NCBI GenBank assembly: GCA_034336665.1
Contig: CM067592.1
Coordinates: 44,545,761 to 44,609,760 of the forward strand
DNA from: Luscinia megarhynchos
Taxonomy: Eukaryota; Chordata; Aves; Passeriformes; Turdidae
Length of the DNA stretch: 64,000 bases
Direction: 5' to 3'
In this document: in pieces, positions 36,201 through 50,805 of the stretch
Position numbering within the stretch: position 1 is the stretch's first letter
How the letters are laid out: every line of letters begins with the position of its first letter
Translations under genes and position numbers: made by a program
The notes under the pieces: generated by a model
Database searches by the model: none
What the model was told of the DNA's origin: nothing
The model's input: only the letters and a program-made list of their open reading frames with translations

Positions 36201-39200
36201 TAAAAGGTAAGGCTTACCTCTGTATTGGAATAAATACTTCAAACACCTTTCAGAAAGCAAAAAGCCATCTCTCTGCAATTTATCTATACAACCTTTTCCC
36301 CACATTTTCATTTTCCTAAGGAGAAGTATTTTGTGTAAGACTTATTGATATCATTCTTAAGACCAAAGCCATGAATACATGCCAACATAACTAATTTTCT
36401 TTTTTGACCTCTGACTATCTTATTGCAGTGTTGGCAGCCTCAAAGGTTGACCTATTATGCTAATTCTATTGTAAAAAGTATAAATAAGTTTCCTTTATTT
36501 AGATCCGACATCTAGGTTCACTGCAATAAAAGACTTTGTAATAAAATAATCACTGAAGATATCAGGGAGTTTTCAAGCATGTATTTAGGTCTGGAATTAA
36601 TAGTTTATGTTCTGTTCTTTAATCTGGTTTTAACGGGGTGAAGTAGCACCATTTCAAGTGGCAGAATATTAACTAATTAAGGAAATAAAAGACTAAGTAG
36701 AATTATATCACTGAACAGTAACTATGCTAGATAATGTTCAGTGTTTAAACTAGGGTAAGTATCTGCAAGCCAGTAGTGAAGAAAGTGTGAATGGAGACAC
36801 CTATTACAATGAAGAACATTGATGGAGAAGGATGATAAATCATAACAACAGCATGGACATCCTCTTGCCGAGAAAGTGCATGTGGAACTAACAACCACCA
36901 CCACTCAAACCAAAGCTTCTCGTGCTCTATGACACTGGCAGTGCTTTGCCTTTCTCTTTTGAAGGCCTTCCCCTGCTGCGGATTGTTCTGGATCGCAGGG
37001 TCAAATACACAAATAGTCTGCCTTGGAAATGTGGTTGAAGAGCTGTGGAATAAGAGCCGGTCACATACTGGCAGTCAATTCCCCTTTGACCTGTAGCTCA
37101 AAGCACATCAGAAATGCAATTTAACTAATCTCATTAATAACATGATGAAACCCATACCTCACTCATTGGAGGGCAACTGTTATGCTAAAACTAATTTGAA
37201 TTAAATTGTAGGAGTTTTCCATAGTCCAAGTGGAGAAAGAAGTACTATTTTAGCCCATTTGCTGTATGTTGCTGATGTCAAATGCCTGGAAAAAGTATTT
37301 GGGGAAATGTGCCAAATTTTCAAGATGCAGACATCTGACACAGGTATGTTGGTTGTAATTAAGTCACAGAGGCTTCTGGTGTGAAGGTGCCTCCCTCTTT
37401 GCAGAATTAGTTTCCATCTGTCCATCTACACAGATAAAATGTCTCTTGAGCAGTTGTGAAGGCCACAATCAAAGTCAAATCTCAGTGAGATTTCTGCTGG
37501 CATAAAAAAATCATTCAGATCTTTCTCTTAGAAGTCTGCACAGGCAGATGGAAACGAACTAAGGTCTCTAGGCTGCTCCAGTGTTACTACTTGAGAAAAT
37601 GAAGAAAAGCTTTCCATATCTGCTGCTGCATCCGCTCTGAAGAGCATGCAGAAAGCCTGACTTGCATTTAAAACCCGGAGCAAAAGCACATGTCATAGTA
37701 ATGAATCATTTTGTACAGCGAAGTACCTATCTCCACCAAATCCTCCTAAAAAACACTTCTAACAAGAAAATTTACAGGCCTGGCCTCAGTGGGAAAATGC
37801 CTATTATAAAAGTCTGCTTTGTCCTGAGTAAATTGGGAAAAGAGCAACTTTCGGGCAATGGCTCATCTGATATGGCGATGTGGTTTATAATTTCCTTTTT
37901 CAGATAATGACATAATAACAAAACATGAATATGTCGAGTGGTTTTACCCCACATCTGCCTGACCGAAACATTCAGTAATGAAGAAAAGATCATCCCTATG
38001 CTTTCCATTTTCCCTAATGCTTCTCAGATGGTAAATCACTCATTCAAGATAAATAAAATAGAACCTTTATCACTGTCTCCTGGTCATTAAGCTTTTAGGA
38101 TCTGTCATTTGATGTTGACATTTTTTCCAGAAGTCTGGAATTTTACTTGTGCATTCAAAAGGTCTTTCTGGTACAAATTTTACATTCACATGCAGTCATA
38201 TGTACCATGAGAGCTAGTTCTTTCTGCAGAGAGATTGGGACTGCAACAGGGTAAGGAAATCCCAATGCCCATTTGCAGCAATATCTGGATTGCCCAGTGT
38301 GTTTTCCCTTATGGGTATTATTACTCTGACTCATGCCTGGCATAAAATTTGACAATGTGTTGCTGCCATACCCACATCTCTAAATCATTCCATGTTCAGG
38401 AATTTTTTCTCTTGCTTCTATTTAATGAGTCAGCAGTTGAATTATGTTTGTTTAATTTATGTCCAGCAAGAATGACTTGTTAGGCTATTTTCTTAGCATC
38501 CTTTTGAACAATGTTCATTTTATAGAGGGGAATCACAAGATTGTTTTTGTTGCAAGAACACTGAAGAACCTAATAAATTAGATCAGCCATGCCCAGATAA
38601 TTTCTGCATATAATCTGTAAAATTGGCCTTTAAAGTAATTTCAGGGCAGGAATGTGTTTGTTCAGATTAACAATGTCTTAAAGGGTATGGAAAATAAACT
38701 CATGTCAGCTCCTCCTATCCCAGCAAATATTCTACCTCTGATGTGCAGCCTGTTTTTCCTGCTGGTAGTTTGCTGTGGGTGGGTATGGGAGGATGTTTGG
38801 AGCATGGAAATGTTATTACAAAGGCAAGTCAGGACTCCAGAAGCCAGGGCTCCTAAAGCCTATGGTGTTTGTGAAGGTTTCTCATGTTTATCACTCTGGC
38901 CGCACTTGTGTCTCCTGTCCATGACCCCTGCCAGCACAGGGCAGCTCTGACCCTTGAATCATGCAGCCTGTGAGCCTGTGGACTTCTGTTTTCCCTGTCT
39001 CACCAGTATGTCCCAGGTAGTGATAATAGCTATTTCGCTGAGGCCAGATGGTGGCTCAGTCTCTGCAAAGCGCTTCCTCCCGCAGGCAGGGACAGCAAAC
39101 AATGAGTCCCTCAAGAACTGCCCCATTATCACCAAGCAGTTTCTCTTCCTCCATAACAATGTAAAGCTACCCTCAGCACCAGTAGTGGCCTCCTGGAGAA

Positions 39201-39664
39201 GCAGCCTGTATCACCTGAAAGAAAACTTTACCCCATCTCAGCTGGGAGTCTGTGTTTTCTGAGCTTCTAAGCTTTGAGTCCTCCTTGATCCCTCAGGTCA
39301 GGGCAGGAAATGCATGGGACTTCAGCTCTGGTGGGGCAGCTCTGCTCTGCAGCTCAGCATCCCATGATGAGGTAAGCATCTCACCATTATCACCACCACC
39401 CTGCCCTTCATCTTCCTTCTGAGTGTGAGCTCCGACCAAATGACTCCAGCCTGTCAGGAAATGCTTCATCTTGCCCTCACGCTGCCATTGCAGCTGGTAG
39501 GGGTCTTGCTGGGCACTGGCATGGAGCAGGAGTAAGGAGCTGACACCTCCGGGCCCGGGGTTTGACTGGAGCACTGCTCTGCACAGGGCAGAAGGCTGTC
39601 TTAGGGTGGCTGCTGACAGCACCTCCTCATTGCTGTGGTGGGGATCACAGCCTCACAGGGCCAC

Positions 39665-39755
39665 AAAACCGCTGAGAGTGTCAGGGGTCTCTGCTCCAGT
39701 CCACCCTCCCTGCTCCAGCAGGGTCGCTGAGGGTGAGTTGCCCAGGTGAGATGTG
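39665..39755 (-). mobile_element. CR1 LINE 3'-region fragment, antisense
   Basis: The words GGGGTCTCTGCTCCAGTCCA, CCCTGCTCCAGCAGGGTC and GTTGCCCAGG occur in the order and spacing of a reversed CR1 3' UTR. The fragment is about 90 bp and lies in a GC-richer patch (39.3-39.75 kb). Confidence 0.6.
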
Positions 39756-40959
39756 CGTGAGCTGGATTTAATTGCAGAGTTTACATTAGACAGAGTCTGC
39801 AAACTCTCTGCAATTAAAGGCACATAGTGGCTCCAAGACTGCAGACAGTAATTGTATGTGGTTTCTCACTTCCCCATCATAGGAGAGCTGACGCTGTGGG
39901 TTTGCAATAATAAGCCCTTGCTACTCCAAGGAAAGAGCTGATCATGTTTTCTACTCTCCTAGGGTTGTTTGTAAGTATTTTTTATCTGAAATTATTACAG
40001 AAGAGTGGAGTTTGAACCATGGGATTTACTCTGCTAAAATGATTGATTTTAATTTCTCAAATTTAAACCTTAGTCAAGCTACTTACAGTGAAATAATAAC
40101 TGATCATTTTTGAAGTCCAGCTCCACGTTCAACAGTTTATTTAAAGAATCTAAAATTATTTCTATGGATTTTTGTGTCTAAAATTAATTCCGTCTTTTTG
40201 AGAAAAAGAGTTTCAGAGACAATTTTAGATTTATTCTTTAGTTCTGAAAATTGTTTCAGGATAGCCTTTAGATCATTGTACAAAGACAAGTCTTCAAGCA
40301 GTTACTGAAAGGTACTGAAAAAATTTGAACTAAAATACTTTTATCAATGTTTAAGAATTAATATGAAGTGCATAGATATCCCAGGTAAAGGTTAGGGAGC
40401 CTTTCAGTGGTTTTCTCATGGACATAAAAACCCTCTGCCCTGGGCAGACAAGCAATGGGACAGTATTCATTTTATTGTGCTAGACTCTGGATCATTGTTT
40501 CACACATTAACATCTGCCAGAAATGAAAACGAAAATTAATAAGTACAATTATTTAAGGGGGCTTATGGCATTAAATAGATTACAGTATTAAACCTGTCAA
40601 TTTTTCATCTCTTATGAGGCCAAAGTAAATCAGGTACAAGGTTTTAAGGTACAAGACAGTGGAAAGATACACGTCTAGTCCAGCATCCATTGAGGACAAT
40701 TTTAAACAGTGTTCCCCTGCAGGGCTGGCACAGTGTTAAACTGTTCTATACACCTGATTCTGTGCTGCTCCCACTTTGATGTCTCCTCCTGGGAAAATCA
40801 GTATCTGGTACTCAAAAACTTCTCACCCAAGAGTTCCCCTGTCAAGTTCAGGGGAGCACAAAGGCCAGTGCTTCAGATATCTCTAACAGACTCAGCTGAC
40901 TGAACTTGCTGCTGTGCCACTTCATCCCAAACTTAGGTGTCTTTCTCCTTGAATCAGCA

Positions 40960-41260
40960 CCAGTGCTGGCTGCATCTGGAGACTTGTGCCCAGTTTTGCC
41001 TCCTCGGAACTGAGCAGCCACTGACTCCATGGAAAAAGTCCAGCAGATGCCACAGAAAGAGAGAGAGAAGGTGCTGGAGCACCTGCAAAGGGACGGAGAA
41101 AATTGCTCAATCTGGAGACAAGAAGGGAAAGGAGGAGTCTTTTGGATGTCTTTAGCTTCTTTGCAGTGGGGAAACAGAAAGGAAAGAGACAGCTTTCCTC
41201 TGAGGTACAGAGGGACAGCACCAAAGACACTTTCCAGAGACCCAAAGGGCCCCTTATTTC
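40960..41260 (+). mobile_element. Probable decayed CR1 fragment, plus orientation
   Basis: CATCTGGAGACTTGTGCCCA, GTCCAGCAGATGCCACAGAA and a GGTGCTGGAGCACCTG-like stretch follow the order of the CR1 ORF2 C-terminal part, but the match is loose after about 41.1 kb. A 179-codon minus-strand frame over this interval is best read as its antisense shadow. Confidence 0.4.
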
Positions 41261-41269
41261 CCAGCAAGA

Positions 41270-44200
41270 TGCTTGACTGAGGAAGAGAGATACAGAGAAG
41301 CCATGGGATCTCCACTCCTGTAGATCTTCCCTGCTCTGCTGAACAAGTCCTGAGGCACCCTGGTTCAGCTGGCACTCCTTTAAGCATGGAGCTTAAAGGT
41401 GAGATGGGGAAAGTGGTGGATCACAGACCTCCAGAGGTCTCATGTGAAAAAAATATTTTACAAGTCTATGTCACAGCTTCCTGAACACTGTTTCAGCTCA
41501 TTTTCCTGAAATATTCTTTGTAATCTGTTAGCATTCCAGAGCTAACAGGAGTAGTATTAAGTGTGTTGGATGAATCCTTGTCTTGGAGGACAAATACAGG
41601 CAATACAAGAAAACTTGTTGTGAGGCTTCTTTGTCCTGAAGCTGTGGTATTGGTGACAATTGCCCTGGGAGCAGGCCAACAAGTATATTTCTATTGCCTC
41701 TTCCTTGTGAAACTATGATACCTTGATTTATCCTGATTTCAGAAATTAATAGTGTTTTAAGAGAAGAGACTTTTAATGTGTCGTGTTACAGGAAAATAAG
41801 CTGAGGTTCTTACAAGTAAAGATTTAAGAAAGCCTTACAAGAATAAAGGGAGTCAGAGGCTTCTGCAAGTCAAGCTAGATGATGGCTACTGTAGAGGGCT
41901 AAGGAAAGTTGGTGGTAGAAACTTTAGTAGCAGCACCAGGTACAAGCAGGTGCAAGAAAAGACTAGTGGCCTAGTCCAGGGAAGAAAGTCACCGAAGAAG
42001 AGGTTTATGAACATATTACTGGAGAAAACAAAACTAAACAAAACAAAAACCATCTTAGCAAGGAACAGGATAGACCCGAAGTCTAACACAGGTATATGCT
42101 TTCAGTTTATCTTAAACATGGACAACTATCTGTTTGGCATGCTCAAAATATGAAAGTTTTCAGAGGAAAATTGTCATAGAGCTATGGGACGATGTTTCCC
42201 TTTATAGATGACTCTTCTAAGAAACAATGTGTAATGTATAGCAAGATATGGACTTTGGGATTATTTTCTATTTCCTGGGTCTGAGCCTTGTATCCATGAT
42301 TTGCCCTGGCTTTCTTAGCAACAAAACATCAATGTACAAGCTGAAAACAACTGAGCTGTGATGTTTTCCTCATAAACTAAAAATACATTCTTTGTATTCC
42401 TCTGGTATCCAGCTTCACAAATGCACCCATTGTTCCTATTTGTTTTCTGCCTGTTGCACTAGAAATACTGAAAAAGCAATGCTGTAGTCTCAGAGCTGTC
42501 CTTGGGAATCCAAGAGTCCTCATATCTTAGCTCCAAACTTCTGCATGACTAGAACAGTGTTTCTGTCTGTGTTTTTGTTATCTCTGGGAAACACCTTTAT
42601 TCTCCTTTTAAAGCGTACTCAGCTCCCTAAAGGTCTGGCAGCTTTAGGAGCCAGGACTCCACCATCAACATCTCTTAGCACTGTAGTCTAAATATGATGC
42701 TGCACTGGTCACCATAGTAATACCCTGTCACTGTGAGTCTTTCGTGCATTTCTCATCATGCAAATACGTTTCTCAATTTTCTTTTTTAAATCTAAGCAGT
42801 AAGATAACCCACAAATATCTTGGCATGATCACACTATTAATCACTGACATTGCTTTTTAGGAGCCTGGCATCTTGTTTCATCCTGCGTTTGCAGTCTGCT
42901 CTTTGATATTAAAGCTGACTTGTGAGAAGGGAAGAAAGGTGCCCTCCAACTCTTGCCCACTCAGGGCTGTAAAAGCTTATGGAAGTTCTATGCCACTGAA
43001 ATAAACCTGCAGCCTGCAGATCCTCCCACATGTGCTTGGAAATGTGGCACAGATGGAGCTGTACTGTCTGTGGGGATTACATACTGGGGAGAGTGGCTAT
43101 GCACAAAAACCCTGTCAGTATTTAAACCCACTCGCTGGAGGCTCATGGGGCGAGTGGGTAGAAAAGAACACGGAGAAGAGTTATGATATCCCAGTGTTGG
43201 GCTGGGTCCTGTCCTTGGCAGGGAAGCACAAATTGAGAGGTTGTCTTCTGACTAAAGAGAGAGAAGGACCTCTGGAGAACCACAGTGGAAATGGATTTCC
43301 TAGCACCTCTAGAAAGGCTGTAATTGAGGCTGAAAAATAGATTTTTAATGGGCAAAAGACAGTCATTAAAAAAAAAAAATTGAATTATGTATGTTTTCTG
43401 TTTCCACAGAATGCGAGTTACAATCCAGGGACCCAAATGGATCAGATCACAGCAAATGGAAGTAAGTTCTGTCTTTTGCTACTGTTCTCTGCAGGGCTGC
43501 TTCTCCACAGCTCTTATTTTCAGGACACAGTAACTCCTCCATGCTGCACCCCTCAAAAGCTACACACACTACCAAAATCAGGATGTGCCAAAAATCTTTG
43601 CTGAGATAATTTCTCATCCTCAAAGGAGAATCATGCACTGTTTTGTATTCAGGAGAGTTTCAGGTTTTTCAGTGTCCATCTGGCGTTAGACATGGGGCTA
43701 ATGAGGAGGAATTACTTCAGAGGCCACTTACTCAAGTAAGGTCTCTGAGCTCTCACAGATTTTTTGATTGCTTTGCTTTTTAAATGATAGTTGAGCATTT
43801 TATGTCTTTCAGATAACATGGTAATTGAGCTGGTACTGTTGACCAAAGAGGCTGTTGTAATGAAGTCATGGATGGCTGCTCAGTATGCAAATGTCATAAT
43901 GACGCTGAACTCTGGAAAGTGAAAAGCACCCATATGGGAACTGTATGCTGTAGCATGCAACATATCTTAGAACTGCCCACTGTTAAATGAGCCAAGCTGA
44001 ATCTTTAAATAAATGGGTGCAAATTAACCATTAGAGTATTATCTTCAGTAATTGATTAAATTCTAACCCACAGTACTCAACAGAATTCTCTTTGACAGAG
44101 ATTTGGACTCCCCAGAAGAACCCCTTCCTACTCTCACCCATCCCATCCCAAAGTGAAAGTCATCCTGTAGGAATCCACTAAGGGATTTGTTCATCTCTAA

Positions 44201-46640
44201 ATGAGGAGCATAGAACAGCTGCAACCCTGGCTCAGATGGCCCCAACATTGTTCTCAGTCCATGCCACAGCCTATTGAGCAGATTGACCACTTCATTAGAC
44301 TGGAGATAAATGTGAAGATTTGACTCTCTCTTTACGTAAAATTTAATTTAAACATCTTAGGCATGAATTTAAATACAAACCTTGTTAGTTGACATTACTG
44401 GCTGGATCTGATTTCAGAGAGTGCTGGCTAAAGGAGCCATATAATTGGTGTTTGCCCTGTTAACTGCTCACCTTCTCCAAAGTCCTTTACTGTGAGCCTG
44501 GTTTTCTCCCAGGTTAACAGTGAGGACTAGCTCCCCAAAACCACCAAAACAGTGCCAATAAAGTAGCACTTGAGTACAAATAAGGAAGAAAAATTTTAAG
44601 AAAAAAATCCAGATTTCAAAGCAGGCTAGTACCATGGTTGGTACTGCAGAAGTGCTTGTAGTTTTATTTTTTGTTCTCATAGAAACGTGGCACATTTTCA
44701 TTCAAGCCAAAAACTTAAGGGAACCTAAAAGGGATTTAAGAATGGAAGCAAGATTCTAACCCAATTTTGCTTCTTTTTAAAAAAAAAAAAATAAAGACCA
44801 ATATATTTCAAAAAGGACTAAAGATATTGATTTAAGAAACCAAAACGAGATCCCTGACTTCCAGAGTGATTATGCAATGCTTCTTATACTGCACCCATTT
44901 GAAATATCCCAAATCATTAATCATTGGTGAGTAACATCATCTTCAGAGTTCATAGAAGGGATAAAAGTGTTGCTATCCATGACTGGGAACCTTAGCAGAT
45001 GAAGATTCATTAATCAGAAGTGCATTTTCCTCAAGAAAAATGACAACTCTTATAAATTTTATCTGTAGCTCTCCTATGTGTGGGTGATTTGGCTGACTCA
45101 TTAATCCAGGCAGAGATTGTTAATCAGTGGATGACTGCTATGTGTGCCACAAAACCATGATTCAGATTTGCTCCTTTATGGGAATGCCTGATTGAAATAA
45201 TAGTATGTCTTATATTAAGCTGTAGCTTTCTCATTTTGATCTTTGTTTTCCTAAGAAAAATGGCTTATGTCTGCCTCCTCCAAAGCTTTGCTTTCCGTTG
45301 CCAATCTCCAAGACATTCAGCAGTAAAGCAGTGACCTCAGTCTCTAGCTGTCCTGAGGTTTATGATAGCAGGTGGCTGGGTCAAGAGACAATACATCACT
45401 GTAGCCCTCTTGATGGAAAGAGCTGCAGTCCTTACTAAATCTGGGAGGAAGAAGGGGTACAGGACCCAGGCCTTCCCTTTCTTTGTTAGGCTCAGTGAGT
45501 GTATCATTTTGGGAAGCTCCTTTGTGGCCAATGCAGGAGTTTTAGATACACAATTACAGATTTCCAGCTGAAATGCTTGCCTTTTCTCCACTCAGAGAGC
45601 TGATTTATTTCTATGGTGTTGAGGGAGCTAGTTCTTCTACAGTTGTGTAGAAGAACTATCCATGTGTGCAGTTACAGAATGGGACAGATAACTGTAGAAG
45701 TGAAGAGGACTTAGAAGAGTTAGTACTCAAATCCTAGGATTCTTCAGTATAAACTACTGTAAAAAGTTATGTTAGTCATAAGCCTGAAAGCATTGCAGGT
45801 TTTGGTACACGTTGCTGGACAAAGGCTAACTGCCTCAAATCAGCAATTCCTTTACTAAAGTTGTTTAAAAGAAATATGAAAAATCCCAACCCAGAAATTC
45901 CTGGGCTTTGTAGTGGCTGCATTTTAGAAAAAGGACTGCATTCTAAATATCTTTTCAAAACCTGATATAAATTCACAGCTTCAACTATATCTTAGTTTGG
46001 AATACCTTGCTTTGAAAGTAAGAGGAATGCACTAGTGTCAGTTTGAAAATACAATAAATCTAACAAGCCAGATTGCTCCAGGTCATGGCATATATCCTTG
46101 AGACACTTGATGTAAGCTCAGGTCACGCACGAAAGAGAAGGAGGACACCCATCTCATTTTGCCTACCAATACTTTCAACTTTCCTGCAAAAGAGAAGTGT
46201 GTTTGCAGAATATCTGAAAGTGATAAATGGGGAATTGGCTTTTACATATACTTATTACATTTTCTGTAAAACTTAAGAAAAACAAATCCAAACTTCGTAT
46301 GACCTCTCCTCCGCTTAGTCTCTTTGTCCTCTTTCCTCTCTCCTACAGACTTTCAAAGTTTTGTTTTAATATTTTTCCTCCCTCTCTGCAGTATTCTTCT
46401 TTTCCTTAGTATTAATTTATGCTTACTTTTTCCCTGCTTAGTTTACCTAGCAGATCTCAGGGTTCCTATCTCTCAGGCTCCTTTCACTCCTCTCGCACAG
46501 CCCACTGCTTTGTTCCTTGGCCATTCCTCCTCATTCCCTGCAGCCATTAATCTGAAAGTCTTTGCAGTCCTTAAAATTTGCTACTTCCTCCTCAGTCTTC
46601 TGGGGTATTGTCCACTCCTTCTGTCTTGTTTCCTATCAGT
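41270..46640. other. Intergenic, no gene recognised
   Basis: I find no exon-like structure, RNA gene or clear repeat. There are poly(A) runs near 43368 and 44779. Confidence 0.5.
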
Positions 46641-46659
46641 GGCTGAGGCTCCAATGTAC

Positions 46660-47150
46660 TCCTGACGTCTCTCCAGCTTTCCTACCTTCTTTCTAGTTAG
46701 CAAGAGCTCCTTATTTACCCACAGAGAAACCCAGACCCAATCTGTAGAGTTCTTCACTTGTGAAAAAGGTTTTTGTGACAAGGTTTCAGTGGAGGGGCTG
46801 CAGGTTGACCATTGTGAAAAGAGGCCACCGCTGCTTCCTGCCAGACACACCAGAGGGCACAGCTGAGCTCTTCTGCCAAGATGGTGCCACCTTAAGAAAG
46901 GACAAAATAGAAGTGTGAGCAACAGTCCTGCAGACACCGAGAAGGGTGAAGAAGGAGGAAGAAGAAGTGCTCCAGATGCTGGGGCAGATATTTCCCTGAA
47001 GCCTATGGGGAAGACCATGGTGGAGTAGGTATGGGTCATGGGAGACACACAACGGAAAAGTTTGTTCCTGAAGAGCTCTACTCTGTGGGGAAGGCCCACG
47101 CTGATCCCATGGTAGGAACCCTACAAAGGAGCAGGGGAACAGGGTATGGA
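46660..47150 (+). repeat. Probable avian interspersed repeat with imperfect internal units
   Basis: Imperfect repeats of a unit like CCTATGGGGAAGACCATGGT / GGGGAAGGCCCACGCTGATC followed by a GGAGTAGG or GGAGCAGG stretch are visible at about 46.99-47.14 kb. I associate these units with a dispersed avian repeat (possibly a CR1 5' region), but I cannot name the family with certainty. The minus-strand frames of 139 and 172 codons over it are not supported as genes. Confidence 0.4.
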
Positions 47151-47159
47151 GGAGGGAAT

Positions 47160-50100
47160 AGCAGGTAGGAACCATTATGGCCCAAACACAACTCTCGTTC
47201 CCCATTCCTCTTCATGTCCCTTTGTGGCCTTAGGGTTCACGATTTTCACTGAGAAGTCCTCACAGATGTCATTGATGTTTGTCTCCCTAGTCAGTAATAA
47301 ATTGTTGGTAAGTCTTGTGGTGATGGCAGCGTGTCCAGACTGCCTATGATGTAGCATAGTGTAACAGTCATGGCTAAATTTCTTCAGTAACTTGAAGGTC
47401 AGCATGTAACCACTGGCTGATCAGCCCTAGGCTTCTGTACCACTTAGAAAAGAAATTTTTTTTCTTTTACATTATCTAGAATCTCACTTAGAACTGAGAC
47501 CCTTGTCCTGTGGGTTATAAAGTGACTGTGACCAAACATGTCCACTGAAAACTGTGCTCCCATTCATAAAGACCAGAATGTGCTGACTGCCCACAATTGC
47601 TTCTGAGGCTCAAGCTGAAGCATCCTTGAGGAACCTGTTGGAAATTCTACATATTGGTGCAAGGGCAAGCAGAACTTACCAAAGTTTTTGCTGCAACCAG
47701 TATATTAAATAAACATGAATTTTTCTTCTTTTCAAGCTCATCGTACATGTCCAGATGAAAACAGCGTGGTGTGCAAACCTCCTCCAGAACAGAAATCAAA
47801 CATGAGGAAAATAGGGAAGAGATAGGAGAAAAGAGAACTATTTGAAATAAGTTTCTTGAGGGACACTAAGTGTGATATTGCTTTTGAGGTATGCATTACT
47901 TATAGGGTGTTAGGCGTGATTTATAATAATGCCTGTTTGAGTTCAGGGAATGGATTGTAGGAAACCTGTCCATGGCTTGTGTGGGACCTCATTTTATTCA
48001 GTGCTGCAGACGGAAACTGTACAACTACTCAGTAAATTAAATATAAACCCCTTCTGCCTAAGGCAAAAGCCTGCAAGACAGTGGGTATATGCCGGTGAAA
48101 TAGTGGCCCCTGCCTTCTACTGTCAATCCTGCTTCTGTAGCAGAGATGATTTCCTCCTTACCAGGACTGGCCAACTGACATGGCCATTTGCTTCTGGTCA
48201 CCAGTTACTGACTGTGATGACACAAACCAGGGAACTGTTCAGTATTGTTCCCATGCCTACTGAGTAGGTACAGAGGTTTAGAACAATTAAAGAATTTTGT
48301 CAGGAGAACAACTTTTTAGAAGTTTTGTATACTCAGACATAGCCTTGAGCCAACCTATGAAGAGATTAACTCTACCCCAGCCAAATCTAGGACATTGGTC
48401 TCCTATATATGGACAGCTTTTTTATGTATCTAAATGTTTGAAGTAGTACAGTTAAATAAAGAGTTGGGCAGATATAAATAGCAGGTAAATAAACTGAAAA
48501 TCAGACTACTGTAACTAAATGATATTTAATACTTCCAATAGCACTTATTTTGTTTTCATCCTGCATTTTTGTTTCATTTTCATGATGGATTAGGTGATGG
48601 ATGGGTTGGTCAATAGACAATATTTCTTTGTGATAGCTATTTTTCCCTCATCCTTAGTAGAATGTAGCATTTTCTGATTGGCAAGTAAAGTGGGAGAAAT
48701 GTTAAAACTGGTGTAATTTCTACCTCTTGTCTGAGCTCAGGAAAAAAAATAATTTCTGATCCTCTGGTGAACCATTTTTCCTCTTAGAAGTGACTATTAT
48801 TAATTGTAATGTTTTGAAGGCAGTGCTGGAATCACAATTCCTATTTACCTGCCCGCTAATCCTGCAAAATTCCAAGGATGACATTAATCTCTGGCCTACA
48901 TTTTTTTAGCCTTGCTGAGTCCTTAAAATAGCAATACTCTCCAAATGTCACCTAGAACAAAAATGTCATGCTGAATGAGTGATGCTGATTTGACTGTTAG
49001 GGTTCAAGATGGAGGCAACATATTGTTATAATTGCCATTATATTGTGTGACCAATGAATCTAGAAGCCAGAATCTCTCTATCTTGGTCTTCCAGAAGTTC
49101 CTAAACTATATGTATTTGTGCTGATATGCAAACCATTTCAGAGTAGTGTTCTTCTACAGCAGACAGCCTTTTCCCTCATGTTCACCTAGAAAAGCTTGGG
49201 AACCTTTCATCAAGCATGACGAATAAAAGATCAGTCATTCTTCCTCCTCCTCATCTAGCTGAGAGGCACAGAAGTGAGAGAGGTAGAGGCACAGAAGTAG
49301 TAGAGCCAGGATAATAGAGGAGATCCGTGCAAACAGTGAGATTTCAATTTAAGTGTGCATCAATTGCTGCTTTGCTGTTTCTTTACTTGGGAGAGATAGT
49401 CCTTCCCTTGTAGGGCTCTACTTGACTTGGCAAGCGGAAAACCTTAAATGCTTGAACAAGACGGCTGTTTTGTCTCTGCAAAAAACAGCACAGATTTCTC
49501 CCTGCTGAGCTGAGGACTTCCTCTTGCACCCTGCCTTCCCTGCCAAATCCCCAGAGGCCAGAAGGTTCAGGGAAGGTCAAACTCTGCAGGACTTTTTGTT
49601 GCACGTAGGTCATGGGATGACTGGACTTTGTCCTTAATTACCTCTCCCTTGTCCCTGTGTTCTCAGACATTGTTTCTCTTAGAGACAAAGGCAAAATACT
49701 ATGCAGTATCAGATGATGGAGGAGTGGAGGAACCAGGTAAAGATCTATGAGTATGTTCTGTGATTATAAAAAGGAATACAGTCCACTTTCAGTGTCAATA
49801 TCTACAAGACATTTGCCTTCAATTTGAGATGTCCAAGACTCTCTTTGGACAATTATCTTACAAAATTGTATCAGTATCTAATCCAAAAGAAATAGCTACT
49901 TTGGGAACTTCCACTCACCATTAAACATTTCTCTTTGTCCTAGGTTTTATCTGTTCCTCTTTCTTGGTATAAACTCTCCCAGGTATACATCACAAAAGCA
50001 GGAAACTTGTTCCCTTGTGAGACAGGGTCACAAAGATCAACCTGAAAAAAATTGATTTACAGTAAAGTGCCTTGCCCTGCCTTGCCTTGCCTTGCCAAGT

Positions 50101-50800
50101 GTCTTGCCAAGGTGGCTGTTTTTCACTGAGTCACGTTATCTAATTGAATGTTAAATTATAAAAGATAGCTCCTAGGTGTGGGTACAGCCCTTTAAAGGTC
50201 CAGGTCACTAGCAAACCGGTTTAATCAAACAGCTTTAGAGATCCTGTTTGCCCTCCATATATATACACACATTTGAATCCTTTCCAGTCCTGGGAGTCTA
50301 TGCCTAAAGTTGAGTAGCTCACATGCGTCTGTGGAGCTTCATGGTAACTACATGTTAGTAATTCCTGCTTTAGTAAAGGCTGTTGTCACTGATCTGACAA
50401 ACCTTAGCATAACATCATGTAATCTATTTTTCCTGCCACAGGACAACTGACCATAAATTTATAAATCCTATGCTGGACTTCCCTAACTACATCCAATTCC
50501 ATATGGATGAATTAACAGGTGGCCACATTTATAGAGAAGAATGCTTTCCAACAGCATACTGGACAGGTCCATTCTGGCCATGTCCATCTACTTCCAAAAT
50601 AATTCATTAATCTCTTGTAATATCATTGTGAAAAAATGCTATAGAGAAGCCTTGCAGAGAATTGGAAAGCTTAGGAGGGAAAGTCCAAGGATGCTCAGGA
50701 CAGGTTTAAAAAGGAGATTGTTAAAGGCCTCAGGAATCCCCATGCTTTGCTGATGATCACAGCATGGGCTATATGTGTCTTCCCACGGAAGGAAGTATTT
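47160..50800. other. Intergenic, no gene recognised
   Basis: AT-rich sequence without a supported gene. A short (CCTTG)n-like array (GCCTTGCCTTGCCTTGCC) lies at about 50078-50096. Confidence 0.5.
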
Positions 50801-50805
50801 GCACT

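Larger units (their letters stand above)
30511..39660. other. Intergenic AT-rich sequence, no gene recognised
   Basis: Apart from the two microsatellites and the isolated frame at 31438-31851, I recognise nothing. Sequence is AT-rich with scattered AATAAA and no CpG cluster. Confidence 0.5.

Noticed and set aside
40848..41387. 179-codon minus-strand frame
   Set aside because: It overlaps a probable CR1 fragment in antisense, and a second frame of 107 codons overlaps it on the same strand. No motif or splice support.
46581..47205. 172- and 139-codon minus-strand frames
   Set aside because: They lie over the probable interspersed repeat, overlap each other in different frames and resemble nothing known.
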